A DNA stretch of 64,000 nt from Cladophialophora immunda. Its lineage: Eukaryota > Ascomycota > Eurotiomycetes > Chaetothyriales > Herpotrichiellaceae. A program made the translations under genes and the position numbers. Positions 31,819 through 43,837 of the stretch are shown here, one piece after another. The notes beneath the pieces are model-generated. The model was not told the origin of the DNA. It was given only the letters and a program-made list of their open reading frames with translations, and searched no databases. How positions within the stretch are numbered: the stretch's first letter is position 1; each line of letters begins with the position of its first letter. Where the stretch lies: the NCBI RefSeq assembly GCF_000835495.1, contig NW_015622547.1, forward strand, positions 620,001 through 684,000, written 5' to 3'.

Positions 31819-33504
31819 TCACATACCCGTGACGACTTTCCCACCATCCACTACGATCTGCTCGTCAATCCTCCTCTTCAGCGTCTCTTCATCGCCCCAC
31901 TCCAGCCTCTTCCAGGTCGTGATGCGGGCCTCGTTCATGTCCATCTCAAAGAACCTCACTCTTCTGTGATATCCATAGTAGCCACCATATCCACCAAATC
32001 CCGCGCCGCCACCATAACACATCCACAGTGCGGCCTTCTTGTCTTTATCGTTGGCGGGTAGGCAGTAATCGTTTACGTGGTCGTGACCGCAAGAGACAAG
32101 GAGAATGTGCTCTTCCACGAGGGCGTCTTTGAAATTCGAATTGTATGCCGGGGCCGTAGGTGGTTCCGTCCAATTTCCTACCCAGGCCAGATTGTCCGGG
32201 TTGCGATATTCTGGTAAGGGGATGTGAATGAATGCCAGGTCCATGTGTATATGTGTGTATTCCTTGTGCTTCCTCTTCAGAGACTGAGACGTGGTCTTGA
32301 ACCAATCAATCTGTGATTGTTTGAGCCAATCGTAGCCGTGATAGTGCTGCTCATCTGGGGAGTAGGAGTGGGTATCGAGCATGTACAGCGTCAGCGCGGA
32401 GTGGGAGGTAGATCCCCGTCCCAGGATTTCCACCACGTAGTTGCCCACGCCATCAACATCTTCCGGACCAGCAGTGGAGAGCGAATAAGGGAGGCCGTCC
32501 ATAATGGCCATGGATTCTGCGCGGTTGAGGTTTCCTTCATCATCATGATTACCGAAGATGCCGGCATAGGGAATCTTATGTCGCGCAAACATTTCGGAGT
32601 ATTTGAAGATCGCGGTTTGAGCATCGGGCGCAGTGTCCCCGTTGACTTGATCGCCAGTAAGGACCACGAAGTCTGGTTTCTCGTCTTCAATCATGCGAGC
32701 GAGGAAGTCGAGCGTACGTGGATCGGCCTCGCATTCTTGTCCCTCGGGTAGTGCGTGGCGGCATTTCCCCAAGCCCGTTGCAAGATGGAGGTCTGCTGCT
32801 TGCATAATCTTGAATTTACCATCTTTTCGTATCCGAGGGACGGGTCTCTCGGCGTTCAAAGCCGGGCCTTTGCGGACCGTGAGACGAGGTTCGGGGGACT
32901 CGCGGTCTGCATCAATGAATAAGGAAATGTCCTGGATTTCCCAGTTCGAGCGAGGATCCACCGCATCGGCGCCAAAGAGGACGTCAACTCCTGTCACCAT
33001 TTTATCGTGCCGTTTCGAGGACAACTTGATCCATATCCCGGCGGGACGAGACTCCCATCTCTCATCCTTTGAAGTTGGGTCGACGGCCGACGGCTGCAAG
33101 CGGCCAATCTTGACATCCGTGACCACTTCGGCGTGCGTGCTTAAATCATCCTCGCGCTGTCTTTGTACATAGAGGTAGGCTTTCGACAAGAAGCCTTTCC
33201 CAAGGTACAAGTCCTTTTCGACCCGGTGCCAGTCCTCGCCGTCGACTGTACATCGACTGAAAGGGTTTAACGATGAGCAGGTGACGACTGTAAGGTCGGT
33301 GACCACAAAGCCTGGATGGTGCGCAGGTAGATGGCTGTGGATGGCATTAGGGAGGACGCGGTATCTGTTATCGAGAAATACGACAAGGAATAGGACGATG
33401 GTGACTAGCAAGCCGAGCTGGATGCCCGTGCGAACCTAGGACAATGATCAGCGATGCACACCGGGTTGATGTCGCGATCGAGCACATACAAGTCTCCTGG
33501 TCAT
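31819..33504 (-). CDS. Dcr2-like calcineurin-type phosphoesterase
   Basis: Exons 33504-33490 and 33435-31819, 543 aa. The tiny first exon (MTRRL) joins VRTGIQLGLL across a 54-nt intron (GTATGT...CTGAT...CCTAG), giving a typical N-terminal signal anchor (about 12-30). Metallophosphatase motifs are in order: ADLHL (Asp220, His222), VLTGDQ (Asp267), GNHD (301-303), a His in FIHIPLPEY, and VSCGHDH near residue 450. It is likely a membrane-anchored secretory-pathway or ER enzyme. The yeast relative Dcr2 dephosphorylates Sic1 and acts in cell-cycle entry and in reversing the unfolded-protein response. The long insert before the catalytic part (35-210) fits that subfamily. Confidence 0.9.
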
Positions 33505-33900
33505 GGTCGCATGCGATGTGAGGAGGCGGCCTGAGCGGGCTCGCCCTCTGGATTGATCTGAGTACTCGCAACTTCAAACTTATGGAAGGTCAGAGTACTG
33601 ATAATCATTGGAAATTCTCCGGAGAGGAGTATTGGATCATCCGATGGATTACTCCCGCAAACCCACTTGACTGCGATGCCTAGGTCTCTGATCCGAATAT
33701 TTGGACAAGAAAATGATCGACACCCTTTTACCGCAAGCAGACTAGTTGAATCCGGGGTCTCGGCCGACCTTCCTCAAAATAGTGTTCTTCTGGGAGAATT
33801 TCCAGCGTAGAGACATTACATTGACATTCCCTTGGTTCTCCTAGATGTTCCAAAAGGGAAGGAAACTTTGGGGAAGCATTGGGTTGAGTTGAGTGGTGGA
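33505..33900. other. Divergent promoter region
   Basis: About 400 bases between the divergent phosphatase and tRNA methyltransferase genes. The methyltransferase frame is open from 33832 but without ATG until 33901. No other feature seen. Confidence 0.5.
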
Positions 33901-35268
33901 ATGTCTGGGGTGTTTCGATATCTGAGACAAGCTCTTGGATTCTCGAGATCCCCGGACAAGACCCCCTGTGTCCTCCAGAATGGCATCGCCAGAGATTTGA
34001 CGCGGTTCGCTGAGGGTGACAGAGTGCTCGTGGATGGGTCCAAACTCACTTTTCCTCTCCAGCGAAATTCGAAGTTCGATTTGTCCAAGGGCCAGCTCCC
34101 TCTGAACGACATTATCGGCAAGCCAGTCACTTCTACGTACGTTCGATCTTCGAAAGGCTCTCTACACAAGATCGAACTCCCGTCGCTTGAGGACTATGTC
34201 ACGCTCACCCCTAGGCTTGTGACTCCAGTCTACTCCAGTTATGCATCGTCAATCGTCTCCTTGTTAGACATTCACCCTGAACCACCTACCACAATTCCGA
34301 ACAGTGGCGGTCCAGCTCTCCGCGTTCAGATCCTGGAAGCAGGTACAGGCCATGGCAGCCTCACTCTGCACCTCGCTCGAGCAATAGCAGCTGCGAATCC
34401 ACCTCCTCCGACTATCCAGCTCCCTAGTCCACGCAGAGTGGCGGACAAGAAGCCCACAAACTCATTTCCTGTAGCCGAAGACGATTCATCGGAGTCTGAT
34501 TCGCTCATGCGGGCGTGGGACGAATGGAAACAAAAGCGTCGAGCGGTCATACACACTGTGGAAGCGGTCCCAGCGAACAGCATCCATGCCGAAAAGATAG
34601 TGCGCGGGTTCCGGAGAGGTCTGTACTGGCCGCATGTAGACTTCTACACAGGAGACGTGAAGGAATGGATCGTGGACCGCCAGAACGCAAACGACGAATT
34701 CCTTGACTACGTTCTCCTCGACATGCCTGGCGTACATTCACAGATCCGACACATCGAGCCCGCGATGCTTGACGGCGCAAAGCTGGTTGTGTTCGTGCCC
34801 TCAGTCACGCAAATCGCGGATTGTGTGAAGGCTGTTCAAGAGTTCTCCCTGCCGCTACAAATGGACAAGGTGTTGGAACTAGGCGAAGGTATCAGTTCGG
34901 GGAGGAAGTGGGATGTGAGATTTGTGACGCCGCGGAAGGGCGCCATCCCCTCCACCGACGGAGAGACCAAGCGGACGGGCCGTGAGCGGGTTCCCGTGGT
35001 GGTTTCCAGGCCGGAGGGTGAGAATGAACAACCGGATCGTGCGGACCACAAGGAGGCTGAGGACGAGGAACCTCCTGACAGCGACAGCGACAGCTCCTCG
35101 ACATCGCAAGACGATCAGCCAGTAATGGTATGCCGACCGCTCGTCGGGGAGCGCACCTTTGGAGGCGGCTTCATTGCACTGTTCCGCAAGACGTCGCCTG
35201 CTTCCTCAGCACTTGCCGCGGAGTGGCGCCAAACTCAGACCGGCAGGGCAAAGAAACGAAATCGTTAA
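33901..35268 (+). CDS. GCD14/TRM61-like tRNA (adenine-N1) methyltransferase
   Basis: Single exon, 455 aa. The N-terminal small beta domain (ARDLTRFAEGDRVLVDG) is followed by the class I AdoMet-binding motif ILEAGTGHGSLTLHL (about 144-158), characteristic of Trm61/TrmI enzymes that make m1A58 in the tRNA T-loop. LDYVLLDMPG supplies the catalytic-side Asp. A charged insertion (DDSSESDSLMRAW) separates motif I from the following strand, and a Glu/Asp/Ser-rich low-complexity stretch lies near residues 370-420. The short basic N-terminus could be a mitochondrial presequence, in which case this is the organelle enzyme (TRMT61B-like) rather than the nuclear Trm6-Trm61 catalytic subunit. Confidence 0.83.
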   Translation: MSGVFRYLRQALGFSRSPDKTPCVLQNGIARDLTRFAEGDRVLVDGSKLTFPLQRNSKFDLSKGQLPLNDIIGKPVTSTYVRSSKGSLHKIELPSLEDYVTLTPRLVTPVYSSYASSIVSLLDIHPEPPTTIPNSGGPALRVQILEAGTGHGSLTLHLARAIAAANPPPPTIQLPSPRRVADKKPTNSFPVAEDDSSESDSLMRAWDEWKQKRRAVIHTVEAVPANSIHAEKIVRGFRRGLYWPHVDFYTGDVKEWIVDRQNANDEFLDYVLLDMPGVHSQIRHIEPAMLDGAKLVVFVPSVTQIADCVKAVQEFSLPLQMDKVLELGEGISSGRKWDVRFVTPRKGAIPSTDGETKRTGRERVPVVVSRPEGENEQPDRADHKEAEDEEPPDSDSDSSSTSQDDQPVMVCRPLVGERTFGGGFIALFRKTSPASSALAAEWRQTQTGRAKKRNR

Positions 35269-35791
35269 TTGCCCGCCTTCCCGCGGTCGCGTGTTTCGGA
35301 GACAGGTACTTGGATGGACCTAAATCGGGGATCAACAGAATATATCACCCACTGTTACCAACATCGTCGGTCTATGTTGTAGGATTAAGGAAAGGAGGAT
35401 TTGTACCATACCACGGCCGGGCGACATATCGGCATGATCTCCCTTCAGGCATCATTTGAACTGATCATGTTCATCTGATCTCGTAAGCAGGTCACAAATG
35501 CGCATTAACATCTACTCTCATTGCTCGCCTTTTCTGTCTTCATATTGCCTCTGAAACCTGCCGCCTGATGCTACAGTCTAGACAGAATGCACTAAACTCA
35601 GGACGTGCACAACAAGAAAAGCAGGAAATCATCCCACATAGAAAGCCGTACGGATCTTTGACGCAACACGAACGCCATGCACACTCAGTAAATGCTGATC
35701 TTTGGCCGGCCTGTTGTCTTTGCTTCCAGCACCAGCCTCCCCACCAAGATCTATCCCAAAAGCTCAAGCCCACTCACCAAACGCGCGTCGC
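35269..35791. other. Convergent 3' intergenic region
   Basis: Between the 3' ends of the tRNA methyltransferase (plus) and the carrier (minus). No gene supported. Confidence 0.5.
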
Positions 35792-36977
35792 TTATTTCAT
35801 GGTAGCAGGTACGCTCGCCTTTGCCTTCTCCAGGACATTCTCTGCGACTGGCATGGCTCGGCTCTTGAGCCCCTCCGCCAACGGTTTGGCATTTTGCTTG
35901 AGCTTGGCGGCGGCCTCCTTGAGCTTCCTCTCCCTGAAAACCCGGATGTAGGAGAAGAGTAACAGGAACAACAACTCCACTCTTTCCTTGGTCATCATGA
36001 GAATACCTTGCACCATGAGACCCTTCATGAGTTGAGGGCCAATGCCCTTGAAAAGAGCACGTGGTCCTTCATGCTCGATGATGTATGCCATCACTTCTGT
36101 GAAGGTCTTGAATGGTTTACCTTCCCGAGCTGGGGGAGGTCGGGATTGTAGGCCAACTTTGGCGACAATTAAGGGCTGGGTGCAGATCGTGGCGATCGAT
36201 TTGGAGATTGCTCCAAGGACTATACACGCGGGTCAGTACGATGACTGCACGCTGATCAACAGTGCTTTTTCCGACTCACTGAAAGCTTCCCATGGATGGA
36301 GTCGAGTCCGACCCGGGAACATGACGTCCTTCAGACGCTGATAGGCGCCATATGTGATTGCTGGGTTGACACACAGCACGAGAGAGGCCTTAAGACCCCT
36401 CCAGAGTCCAGTCCACCCATCTTCGCTGTGGACGACCTCCTTACCCGTCTCGAACAGACCCTTTTTGTGGCCCTTGGGTTGTGTCTGTTGCCGCGTGGTG
36501 ATGACCGCCACGGGAATTGTAAATATCTGGGCAATGGCCCCTGCGACGGCGCCCAGACACAACTCGGCAGCTGTACCGGGATGTCCTCCTGGGGCAGTTC
36601 GGTATTTTGTGTATAGCGACCGTACCACCGAGTACCAGTAGAAATAGGCGAAGTTTGTGGAGGCAACACCGATCAGAGCGCCGTTGAGGCCCGAGTATAA
36701 GCCGATGACGCCCTCATGGTCGACAATCTTCTTGATAGCGTCCCAAGTCGACTCGTAGTGATGGTGCTCGGCCGTGTGTTGGTGTACATGGCCTTTCTTC
36801 TTTATCTGGACTTGTAATCTTGTCTTTACACTGCGGCCAAATTAGAAGCTTATCTTCGAATTTCAGTCTGGAATTTCCCTACATGTCCAGCGGGTAGACC
36901 AGCGCATTTGCGAGGACAGCACCAGTGGCACCTGCAACGGCGCTCTCCCACGGCGCCAGCTCCCCGGGTTTCGTCAT
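35792..36977 (-). CDS. Mitochondrial-carrier-family protein, peroxisomal ANT1/PMP47-like
   Basis: Exons 36977-36883, 36830-36280 and 36219-35792, 357 aa; introns of 52 and 60 nt. Three carrier repeats of two helices each are visible. The first signature PLDIVKTRLQVQ (about 29-40) spans intron 1 and is canonical. The second (IPVAVITTRQQTQ) and third (QPLIVAKVGLQSR) are relaxed, as in the peroxisomal branch. A His-rich, charged loop (KKKGHVHQHTAEHHHYE) follows repeat-1 helix 1. The last ~60 residues are basic and helical. Likely exchanges ATP/AMP across the peroxisomal membrane for fatty-acid activation. The call rests on overall pattern; another peroxisomal or mitochondrial carrier is possible. 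Divergent from palB. Confidence 0.83.
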
Positions 36978-37496
36978 GGTTTAGTATGCGCCGCTCTTAG
37001 AGCGTCGAAAAAGAAGTGGAGGAGGACGACGAGGGCGGAGGGGCTCTTGAGCTCAATTCCGGACCGTTACGCAGTGATAGAGAGGGCCGGGCTGCAGAGT
37101 TCTGGAGGAGGAATTGAGGTTCTGTCGGCTGGTCGAAATGTCAGAGTTGGAGGAGCTGCGGATGATATGGTCGAAGGAGAAGAATGGTCGCGTAATTAGT
37201 TTGCTAGACGGGGAAGCAACCATTGATCATTCCTCATCTGCCCGAGAGGCATGGGCGATCTCGCATGCGAAACCCCCGTGGGACATGGATTGAGTGGGAT
37301 TTGAGTGGCTCGGTCATGGCAGCTCGATCCTGACCAGCCGAGGTAGTGGCAATTCCGCTTGTCCACCCTCAGCCTGCGCTTCCCTCTCTCACTCTTCTCG
37401 CTCTCCCGAATCCCGGCCCGCCTCCGACATTTGTCCATGGCCCATGGCCCGCTGACGTCTGCGAGAGCCTTTTATCTCGAGCTAGTTGCCTAGGTA
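36978..37496. other. Divergent promoter region (carrier / palB)
   Basis: About 520 bases. No clear TATA box near either start. A CCATGGCCCATGG short repeat lies at about 37434-37447. Confidence 0.5.
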
Positions 37497-40180
37497 ATGG
37501 ACGAGAGCCTCTCTAGTCTTGAAGAGCAGGCGCGCTCGATCGAGAGGACAATCCCTTCCAAATCCACCGGCAAGGCGGTCCTAGATGCCACCATCAAGAC
37601 TGCTGAGTTGTACTTCCAGGCTCTTCACCTCGCTGACAAACCTTCAGACAAGCAGAGGCTGGATGCCAGGTTCAACGAACTCCTAGCGCGGGCCGAGCGG
37701 CTCAAAGCAGCCCAGAATGAACAGCAAAGACCGGTCCCTACGGCAGCGTCAAGAGATGTCCTCAAACCACCTATCTCGAAACGCGAGCTCACCACGAGAG
37801 AAAAAATCATACTTCTAGAGGGCGGTAGATTAAATGGTTTCAAGTTCAACCCATGGACGGCTCCACCATCCTCGGAGGAATTTGCGCTTCGTGATGGCGG
37901 CCTTTTATTCACAGACTCGAGCTCCCTGCCTCTATCTCCGGGCCAGCTTGAATCATTTGATGGTTGGAAACGACCGCAGCAAGCACTTCCGTCTGTTCAC
38001 AGTGACCCCAATGGCCAAAATGGTGCCGGCGGGGCTGTCATGTATTTGCCCGAGCCTATAGACCTCGTGCAGGATATGACATCGGACTGTTCTGTGGTTG
38101 CAAGCCTTTGTGCTCTGACCTCCAGGGTAGAACGGGGATTTCCAAAGGTAGGACGGGGCTATGAAATACCGTGTTGTCACTAACCCCTACCCAGATCTTG
38201 CGGACCGTAGTACATCCTTTCAACTACGAAACCGATCGAATGATACTGTCGCCTAACGGAAAATACATTCTCAGGTTGTATTTTAATGGTTGCTGGAGAA
38301 GGGTGGAGATTGACGATTATCTGCCTTCCTCCAAGACTAGCCGAGTACTGCATGTGATTGACCGCCGTCATCCCCGATTACTATGGCCGGCCCTGGTTGA
38401 GAAAGCATATCTAAAGGTTCGCGGTGGCTACGACTTTCCTGGGAGCAACTCTGGTACGGATCTCGCCATTCTGACCGGATGGATTCCTCAACAAGTCTTT
38501 CTTCACGACGAGGAGGTTGAACCTGATCATCTCTGGGAGGAGATCATTACCCAGTTTCGAAGAGGAAATGTTCTCGTCACTATTGGAACCGGCAAATTGC
38601 CTCGTCGTGAGCAAAAGCACCTCGGTCTTGCAGCAGAGCATGACTACGCGGTCCTGGACATGTCTACTAATGGTCATACCAAAGAAATGCTTGTCAAAAA
38701 CCCCTGGGCTGATGGAGATGTATGGCGGGGGGCAGCAAGACGTCGACCGAATCGGAACGACGAAGGATCCTCGGTCGATACGCCCGAAAACGAAGAGATG
38801 ATGCCAGGCACTTTTTGGATGGATTTCAACAGTGTTTTTCAGTACTTTGAGAATATGTATCTCAATTGGAATCCTGGATTGTTTTCTTACCGAGAAGACC
38901 TCCATTTCTCCTGGGACCATGCTAATGCTATCACCAATGCCAATTTAATTGTCGACAATCCCCAGTTTGCAGTCACAATTTCCGCTACAGGCGACGTCTG
39001 GTTGCTGCTGCAGCGGCATTTTCGAACAGGAGACTACACGCAAGAGACTACAAGAGAAAATGGATATGTCGGCCTATACTTGTATGCCTGTGACGGCAAT
39101 AAGGTCATCTCGAGCGAAGGCGCAAAGATACGAGGGCCACTCGTGGACTCTCCCAACACCTTGTTAAGGTTTAAAGCTACGGCTCAATCGTGCTACACCG
39201 CAGTTCTTGTGTCACAGGATCTACCTCCAGGGAAAATGAACTTTACAATCTCGGCCTTGTCAAAAGATCCGGTGGCGCTATCAGAAGCACGGCTGCCATA
39301 TTCTCAGAAATCCAGCCTCAGCTGCGCCTGGACCAGAGCGAATGCCGGAGGAAATTCGGACTCAGCGAACTACCTATCCAATCCCCAATTTCGAATGTCG
39401 CTGTCTACTGCGCAGAGGATTGCATTAGTTCTCAGAACTGTCGAATCGGTCAAGCCTGCCGCTGCAGCAAAAGCTGATACCAACGTGAAAATCCTGGTGC
39501 TCTTTAGCAGCGGGTCAAGGATTACCCGACTTCGCCCGCGGGATGTCCTTGCGCACTCGGGAGACTACCGACGGGGGAGTGCTGTTGTCGAAACCAAGCT
39601 AGGGCCTGGGAACTATACCATCATCTGCTCTACATTCGATCAAGGCCAGTGTTCGGATTTCAGTCTCGACCTGTACTACTCCTCCTCAGCCGGCGAGGGT
39701 GCAATTTTTTGTCAGCTGCCAGCCGAAGGTGCGGGCCGCTTGAGCATCAAGAGTCCCCCGGCAGTGTTCCGGAATGGCACAAATCGCTTGCTCGCGCCTC
39801 TTACGGTTTTGCGGCTGTCGCGGGTTTCGTTTGTCGCGCGATACGAAACTGTTACCACTGCGCAAGCGAATTCCTCCCTCTTCAAGATGACACTAGAGCG
39901 AGGTCAAGGGCCATACAAGGAGATTCTTGCGACCAGCGAGATCGACAACGAGGAATTCAGTAGTGTCTCGTCAGGCCTTCGGATTGTCGATATTGACCTG
40001 CAACCGTCGCTTTGCGTGCCCGGCACTAGTGGTCTGTGGCTTGTTCTAGAGCGGTTGGCGCAGGGTGGTCAGGGTGGTGAGGACGATGGGGTCGCGAGAA
40101 ACAACGATGAGATTTTAAGAGTAGAGATGTTTGCAGATGAGAGGGTCGAGCTGGGCCCTTGGGGCCTGGGGGACGGTTGA
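37497..40180 (+). CDS. palB: Calpain-like cysteine protease PalB/RIM13
   Basis: Exons 37497-38147 and 38195-40180, 878 aa, typical for PalB. The 47-nt intron (GTAGGA...CACTAAC...CCCAG) is in phase 0. An N-terminal MIT-like helical domain (1-75) would bind ESCRT-III. The calpain core has catalytic Cys198 in DMTSDCSVVASL, His366 in AEHDYAVLD and Asn386 in VKNPWADG, all intact. Two C-terminal beta domains follow (about 440-880). PalB processes the zinc-finger factor PacC/Rim101 in the ambient alkaline pH pathway, at endosomal/plasma-membrane ESCRT sites. The substitution of the usual catalytic-site context (Gln before Cys replaced by the segment QDMTSDC) matches PalB-type rather than animal calpains. 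Confidence 0.94.
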
Positions 40181-40447
40181 TCCGGGACGCAATTCATGAA
40201 GGGAATGGCATAGCGAATGGCGATGGGGCGGGTCTGGAAAGAATCGTTAGCACAACCAAGATATTGGCAGCAAAGGGCAGACGGCCATCTGCTCTATTCA
40301 ATCTACAATTTTGCTCCTCAAGTCTGCAAGTTGAAAGTATTGTACAAAACTTAATATCCCTTGTCGGTCTTCTCGGGAAGCCTTCCGACAGCCATATTTT
40401 GCCCCGGCGAGTCACCGTGCCCTCTTCCACTTTTCAGCCGTCTTCTC

Positions 40448-42117
40448 CTAACTTGCCTGCTTCATGATCAACCCCTTCAATCCAGGGACGAGACCCGAGT
40501 CCACGACTTTCATGCCCAGGCCCCTCGCCCGCGCAACCAAGCGGCTCAACATACCGTCCCCGCCACCGCTGCCCAGCTGGTACGTCCAGTTCAAGGCGTC
40601 GACGCCGCCGGCCATGACGAGGCCCCTGCCGAATCTCTCGGCGTTGTACCTCTCAAGGGCGAACCCGTCGCCGATGTCCATGCCGTGTTCGACGGCGTAG
40701 GCGACCGTGTCCGCCAGCGCCGCGGCGTCCGCGAGGCCCAGGTTCAACCCCTGCCCCGCGAGCGGGTGGACGGTGTGCGCTGCGTCTCCGACCAGCGCGA
40801 CGCGCGGGCCGGTGAGGGATGCGGCGTGGCGCAGGCGCAGCGGGAACGAGGCGAGCGTGTTCTCCTGCACGCCGGTGACGATGGGTGGCGGGCGAGAGGT
40901 CCCAGGGCCCGCCGTGTGTTGGAGGCGCCAGCGGAGTTCGTTCTCGTGTTGTTGTTCCCCATCCGAGGAGGAGGCGCGGAGCGTGAACATGTACTTGATG
41001 TCCGTCTGCGACAGCCTCAGCGCGGCGTTGATCATCGCCAGCTGCGCTTCCGGGGCCAGGGATTTCAGGTACGCTGCGTGCGAGGGCGTGGTGGACCACA
41101 CGAGAGAGGCGTGGTTGTTGGGGAGCGGGAGCACGGCGATCGGCCCGCCCAGCTCCGGCAGGAAGCGTTGGTACGCGGTCGCGCGGTTGCCGAGGGGTTC
41201 TTCGGAGAAGAGGTCGAAGTCGTCGGCTCCGGAGCCGTCCTCGGCGGGTTGCACCGTGAGCGTCGCGACCACACCGTGGCGGTGGTAGTCCCAGCCGTGG
41301 GACGCGATGCCAGCAAAGGTGCGCACGGGCGAGTTGAAGCCGTCGGCGCCGACGAGGAGGCGGGCTGCAATGACAGACGGACGTCGTGGTGGTGGTGTTG
41401 TTGGAGGATGGGATGGTGATTTTGATTCGAGCGTAAGGACCGGCCAAGAGGACAGGTTGAGGCCGCTGGGGTCATCCTCGCCGTTCATGATGGACGAGAC
41501 GCTGGTGCTGGAGAACAGCGACGACTCGGCGCCGAGCTGGGCGATTCGTTCAAGGAGGCCCCTCGTCAGATTGGCGTTCTCGGTCATGGTCGCCACGGTC
41601 CTCGGAGGCGCGTTGTACTTGCTGGTCTCGGCCGCCCAGTCGAATTGAATCGTCGCATCGTTGGAGGCGTCCCAGACTTGCATCTCGTCATAAGCTTGGA
41701 CGCGGGATTGGTCGACGTGGTCCCATGCTCCCGTCTTCTCGAGAAACGAGACCGACGAGGGCGTCAGGCTGCTGGCCCGATTCGAGTATCGATCCGCTGG
41801 CGAGCTCCATTGGCGGAGTCTTGACAGATCTTGGGTCTCAATCAATGCCGTTTTGAGGTGGGATGTGATGGGTGAGGATCCTGTTAAAAGTGGGTTAGCT
41901 GTCACCCCGTTGGTGGCGACCAGGAGGAAAGCAACGAACTTAACGCGGCGAGGAGGGCTAGGCCAGCCGGTCCTCCGCCAACTGTCACAATGTCGAAAAT
42001 TTCAGGGGGTGATGATGCATTCGTCGATGCGAATCGTCTCCGTCTGGACGAGCTCAGGGTTTTTCGGCATTGGACGCAAATAAAGCGCGTGTCGGCAACA
42101 GATAATTTCGCCGGCAT
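40448..42117 (-). CDS. coq6: COQ6 ubiquinone biosynthesis flavin monooxygenase
   Basis: Exons 42117-41940 and 41880-40448, 536 aa. A GTTCGT donor and AACAG acceptor bound a 59-nt intron; splicing creates LLAALRSSPITSHL, as expected for the family. A basic presequence (RKTLSSSRRRRFAST) precedes the FAD motif VTVGGGPAGLALL (45-57). GADGFNSPVR and VGDAAHTVHPLAGQGLNLGL (about 420-442) are the other flavin hydroxylase blocks. The enzyme hydroxylates C5 of the benzoquinone ring precursor in the mitochondrial matrix, receiving electrons from ferredoxin and its reductase. There are Ser-rich and Pro/Thr-rich insertions around residues 215-225. G/C-rich codons. Confidence 0.94.
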
Positions 42118-42468
42118 CTTGCTTGGTCTGTCGTCCTATGACGTCTGCAGCAGATAGGTGTCAGTAAAGTTGATTCTGCGGCATCGTTCTCTCACAAAAC
42201 TCGATGAAATAAATGTGGTGTAGAAACAGGAGGACAAGCCGTTGAGGTCGGAGAACTAGTCTTTGGACCAATCACGATCGACCTTGGACAGCCTTGCTCA
42301 GCCTCGAAGCTCCAAATAGCGGCAAGGCCGGCAGCTTGTGATATCAGACTACTAGTACACAATATACACCGCAGTTTACTATTCCAGACTGCTATCCGTT
42401 AGCAGTCAGTCGTCTCTGTTCTGATTGCTCTTGCAGATACAGCCAATACCATTCTCGGCTCCTCTGTT
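42118..42468. other. Intergenic, promoter side of COQ6
   Basis: About 350 bases between two minus-strand genes; no feature recognised. Confidence 0.5.
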
Positions 42469-43528
42469 TCACCACCCATGCGTAGATCCCAGGGGACCTT
42501 GAGCATAGCGGCCGTTCACATAGTACAAACAGATGTCCGACCCATCCACGCCCTCCAACCTATCGTAGACATGCTCGACCTCTCCAAAAACTACCATATG
42601 ATCTCCAATCTCCACTGCTTTTTCGGACAGGAACCGGCACTTTATCTGAAACTTCGGGAAATATTGAATGATTGGGGGTGAATTAGGTCGCAATGCCGGC
42701 GCTGTGTCCGACCGCCACCGCGCAAACGAAGCCAGAGTCCCATCTCTCCGGTGAAAGGGCGAAGACGCGTTGCCGCGCGCAAATTTTTCGGCGATTTTCT
42801 GCCCCATATGGTCGCAGAGGAACAGGTGAACGTTGAAAAGGCCCGAGGCTCTGATGGCCTCGTATGTTGAAGAAAGCTGCTTGATGTTGAAAGAAACAAT
42901 TGGGGTCGGATCTAGTGTCACAGTGTTGAACGAAGATACTGTAGCTCCTCGCCATGCAGAAGGATCACCGTTGGCGTTGACGGATGTGTCGGTCGAGGTA
43001 ATCACGGCAACAGGATGGGGCACATGGCGCATCAACCCCTTGACTCTCTCGCGAAGAGGTATCCCCCATCTCATTTGCGACTGGACATGATGGGTTTCCT
43101 GACTCGTTGGACCCTCGGACACTGCAGAGACGGTTCCTGAGTTGAGCTGTCGAGAATGGGATGAACCACTCAATGATTCTGAGTCTGCCTGACCATCGGC
43201 TTCTGCGGTCTTGTATCCTCGGGTGACAGTTTTCGAGCTAAGGCGCCTGCCAATGGCACGGCCATTTGACGCCTTTGAGTTGACTGGGGTCGGCGTGCAT
43301 GCTCCAGTGAAGCTTAGGCGGCGACAGGTGCCAGTGTTCTTATGCAACAAAGAGACGTTCCGGCTTGAGCCGCGACAGACGCGTTGGAATTCGGTGGCTT
43401 GATATAGTCAATCGGAGTGAACAACAATGCGGCATGGTGGTCTTACGATGTAAAGCCTTTCTTCTGGATAACAGGGGACAGACAGAGGTCAAGCCGGGTA
43501 AATTGCCCGAGGCGCGCAGAGAGCTCAT
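42469..43528 (-). CDS. Flavin reductase-like (FMN-binding split barrel) protein, probably mitochondrial
   Basis: Exons 43528-43447 and 43397-42469, 336 aa. The 49-nt intron has GTAAGA, TTGACTAT and an AAG acceptor. The long N-terminus (1-130) is basic with Ser and Arg (GRRLSSKTVTRGYKT) and looks like a mitochondrial presequence plus linker. The flavin reductase-like domain starts at about 150: RHVPHPVAVITS, ATVSSFNTVTLDPTPIVSF and FNVHLF are typical, and GDHMVVFGEVEHV is the dimer strand. Such proteins reduce free FMN with NAD(P)H for a monooxygenase partner, or serve other FMN redox roles. No partner oxygenase is adjacent, although COQ6 lies just downstream. Confidence 0.85.
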
Positions 43529-43837
43529 GGCAAGGGGTCGAGGAGCATCCAGTGTCGGTGTTTTGCCTTTAGATAGAAAGCTCTATAATCCCATATCTGC
43601 ACTTATGATCCAAAAAACCCCAGCCTGAATACGTTGGGAAATACTCCGTAGATGTTTATGATGGGTTGCATGTACCAGTGGAAGCTTGTTTGGATCCGAG
43701 ACGAGGCTCTTGGCGGATTTGCTGCGTTTGTGTGTGAACCGTCTCTCCCCAGCAGTCTTAAGCCTTCTGTCAATACCTCCACCGTGCTCGCATAAACCGT
43801 GAAATGATGGAATGGCTGCATGCGCTAGCTAGCCCTG
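43529..43837. other. Short intergenic region
   Basis: Three hundred bases between minus-strand genes; nothing recognised. Confidence 0.5.

Noticed and set aside
31399..32061. 220-codon plus frame after the OXNAD1-like gene
   Set aside because: Its second half is the antisense of the Dcr2-like phosphatase and the first half lacks any motif.
40361..41419. 352-codon plus frame antisense to COQ6
   Set aside because: Shadow of the G/C-rich COQ6 codons; the minus-strand protein has all family motifs.
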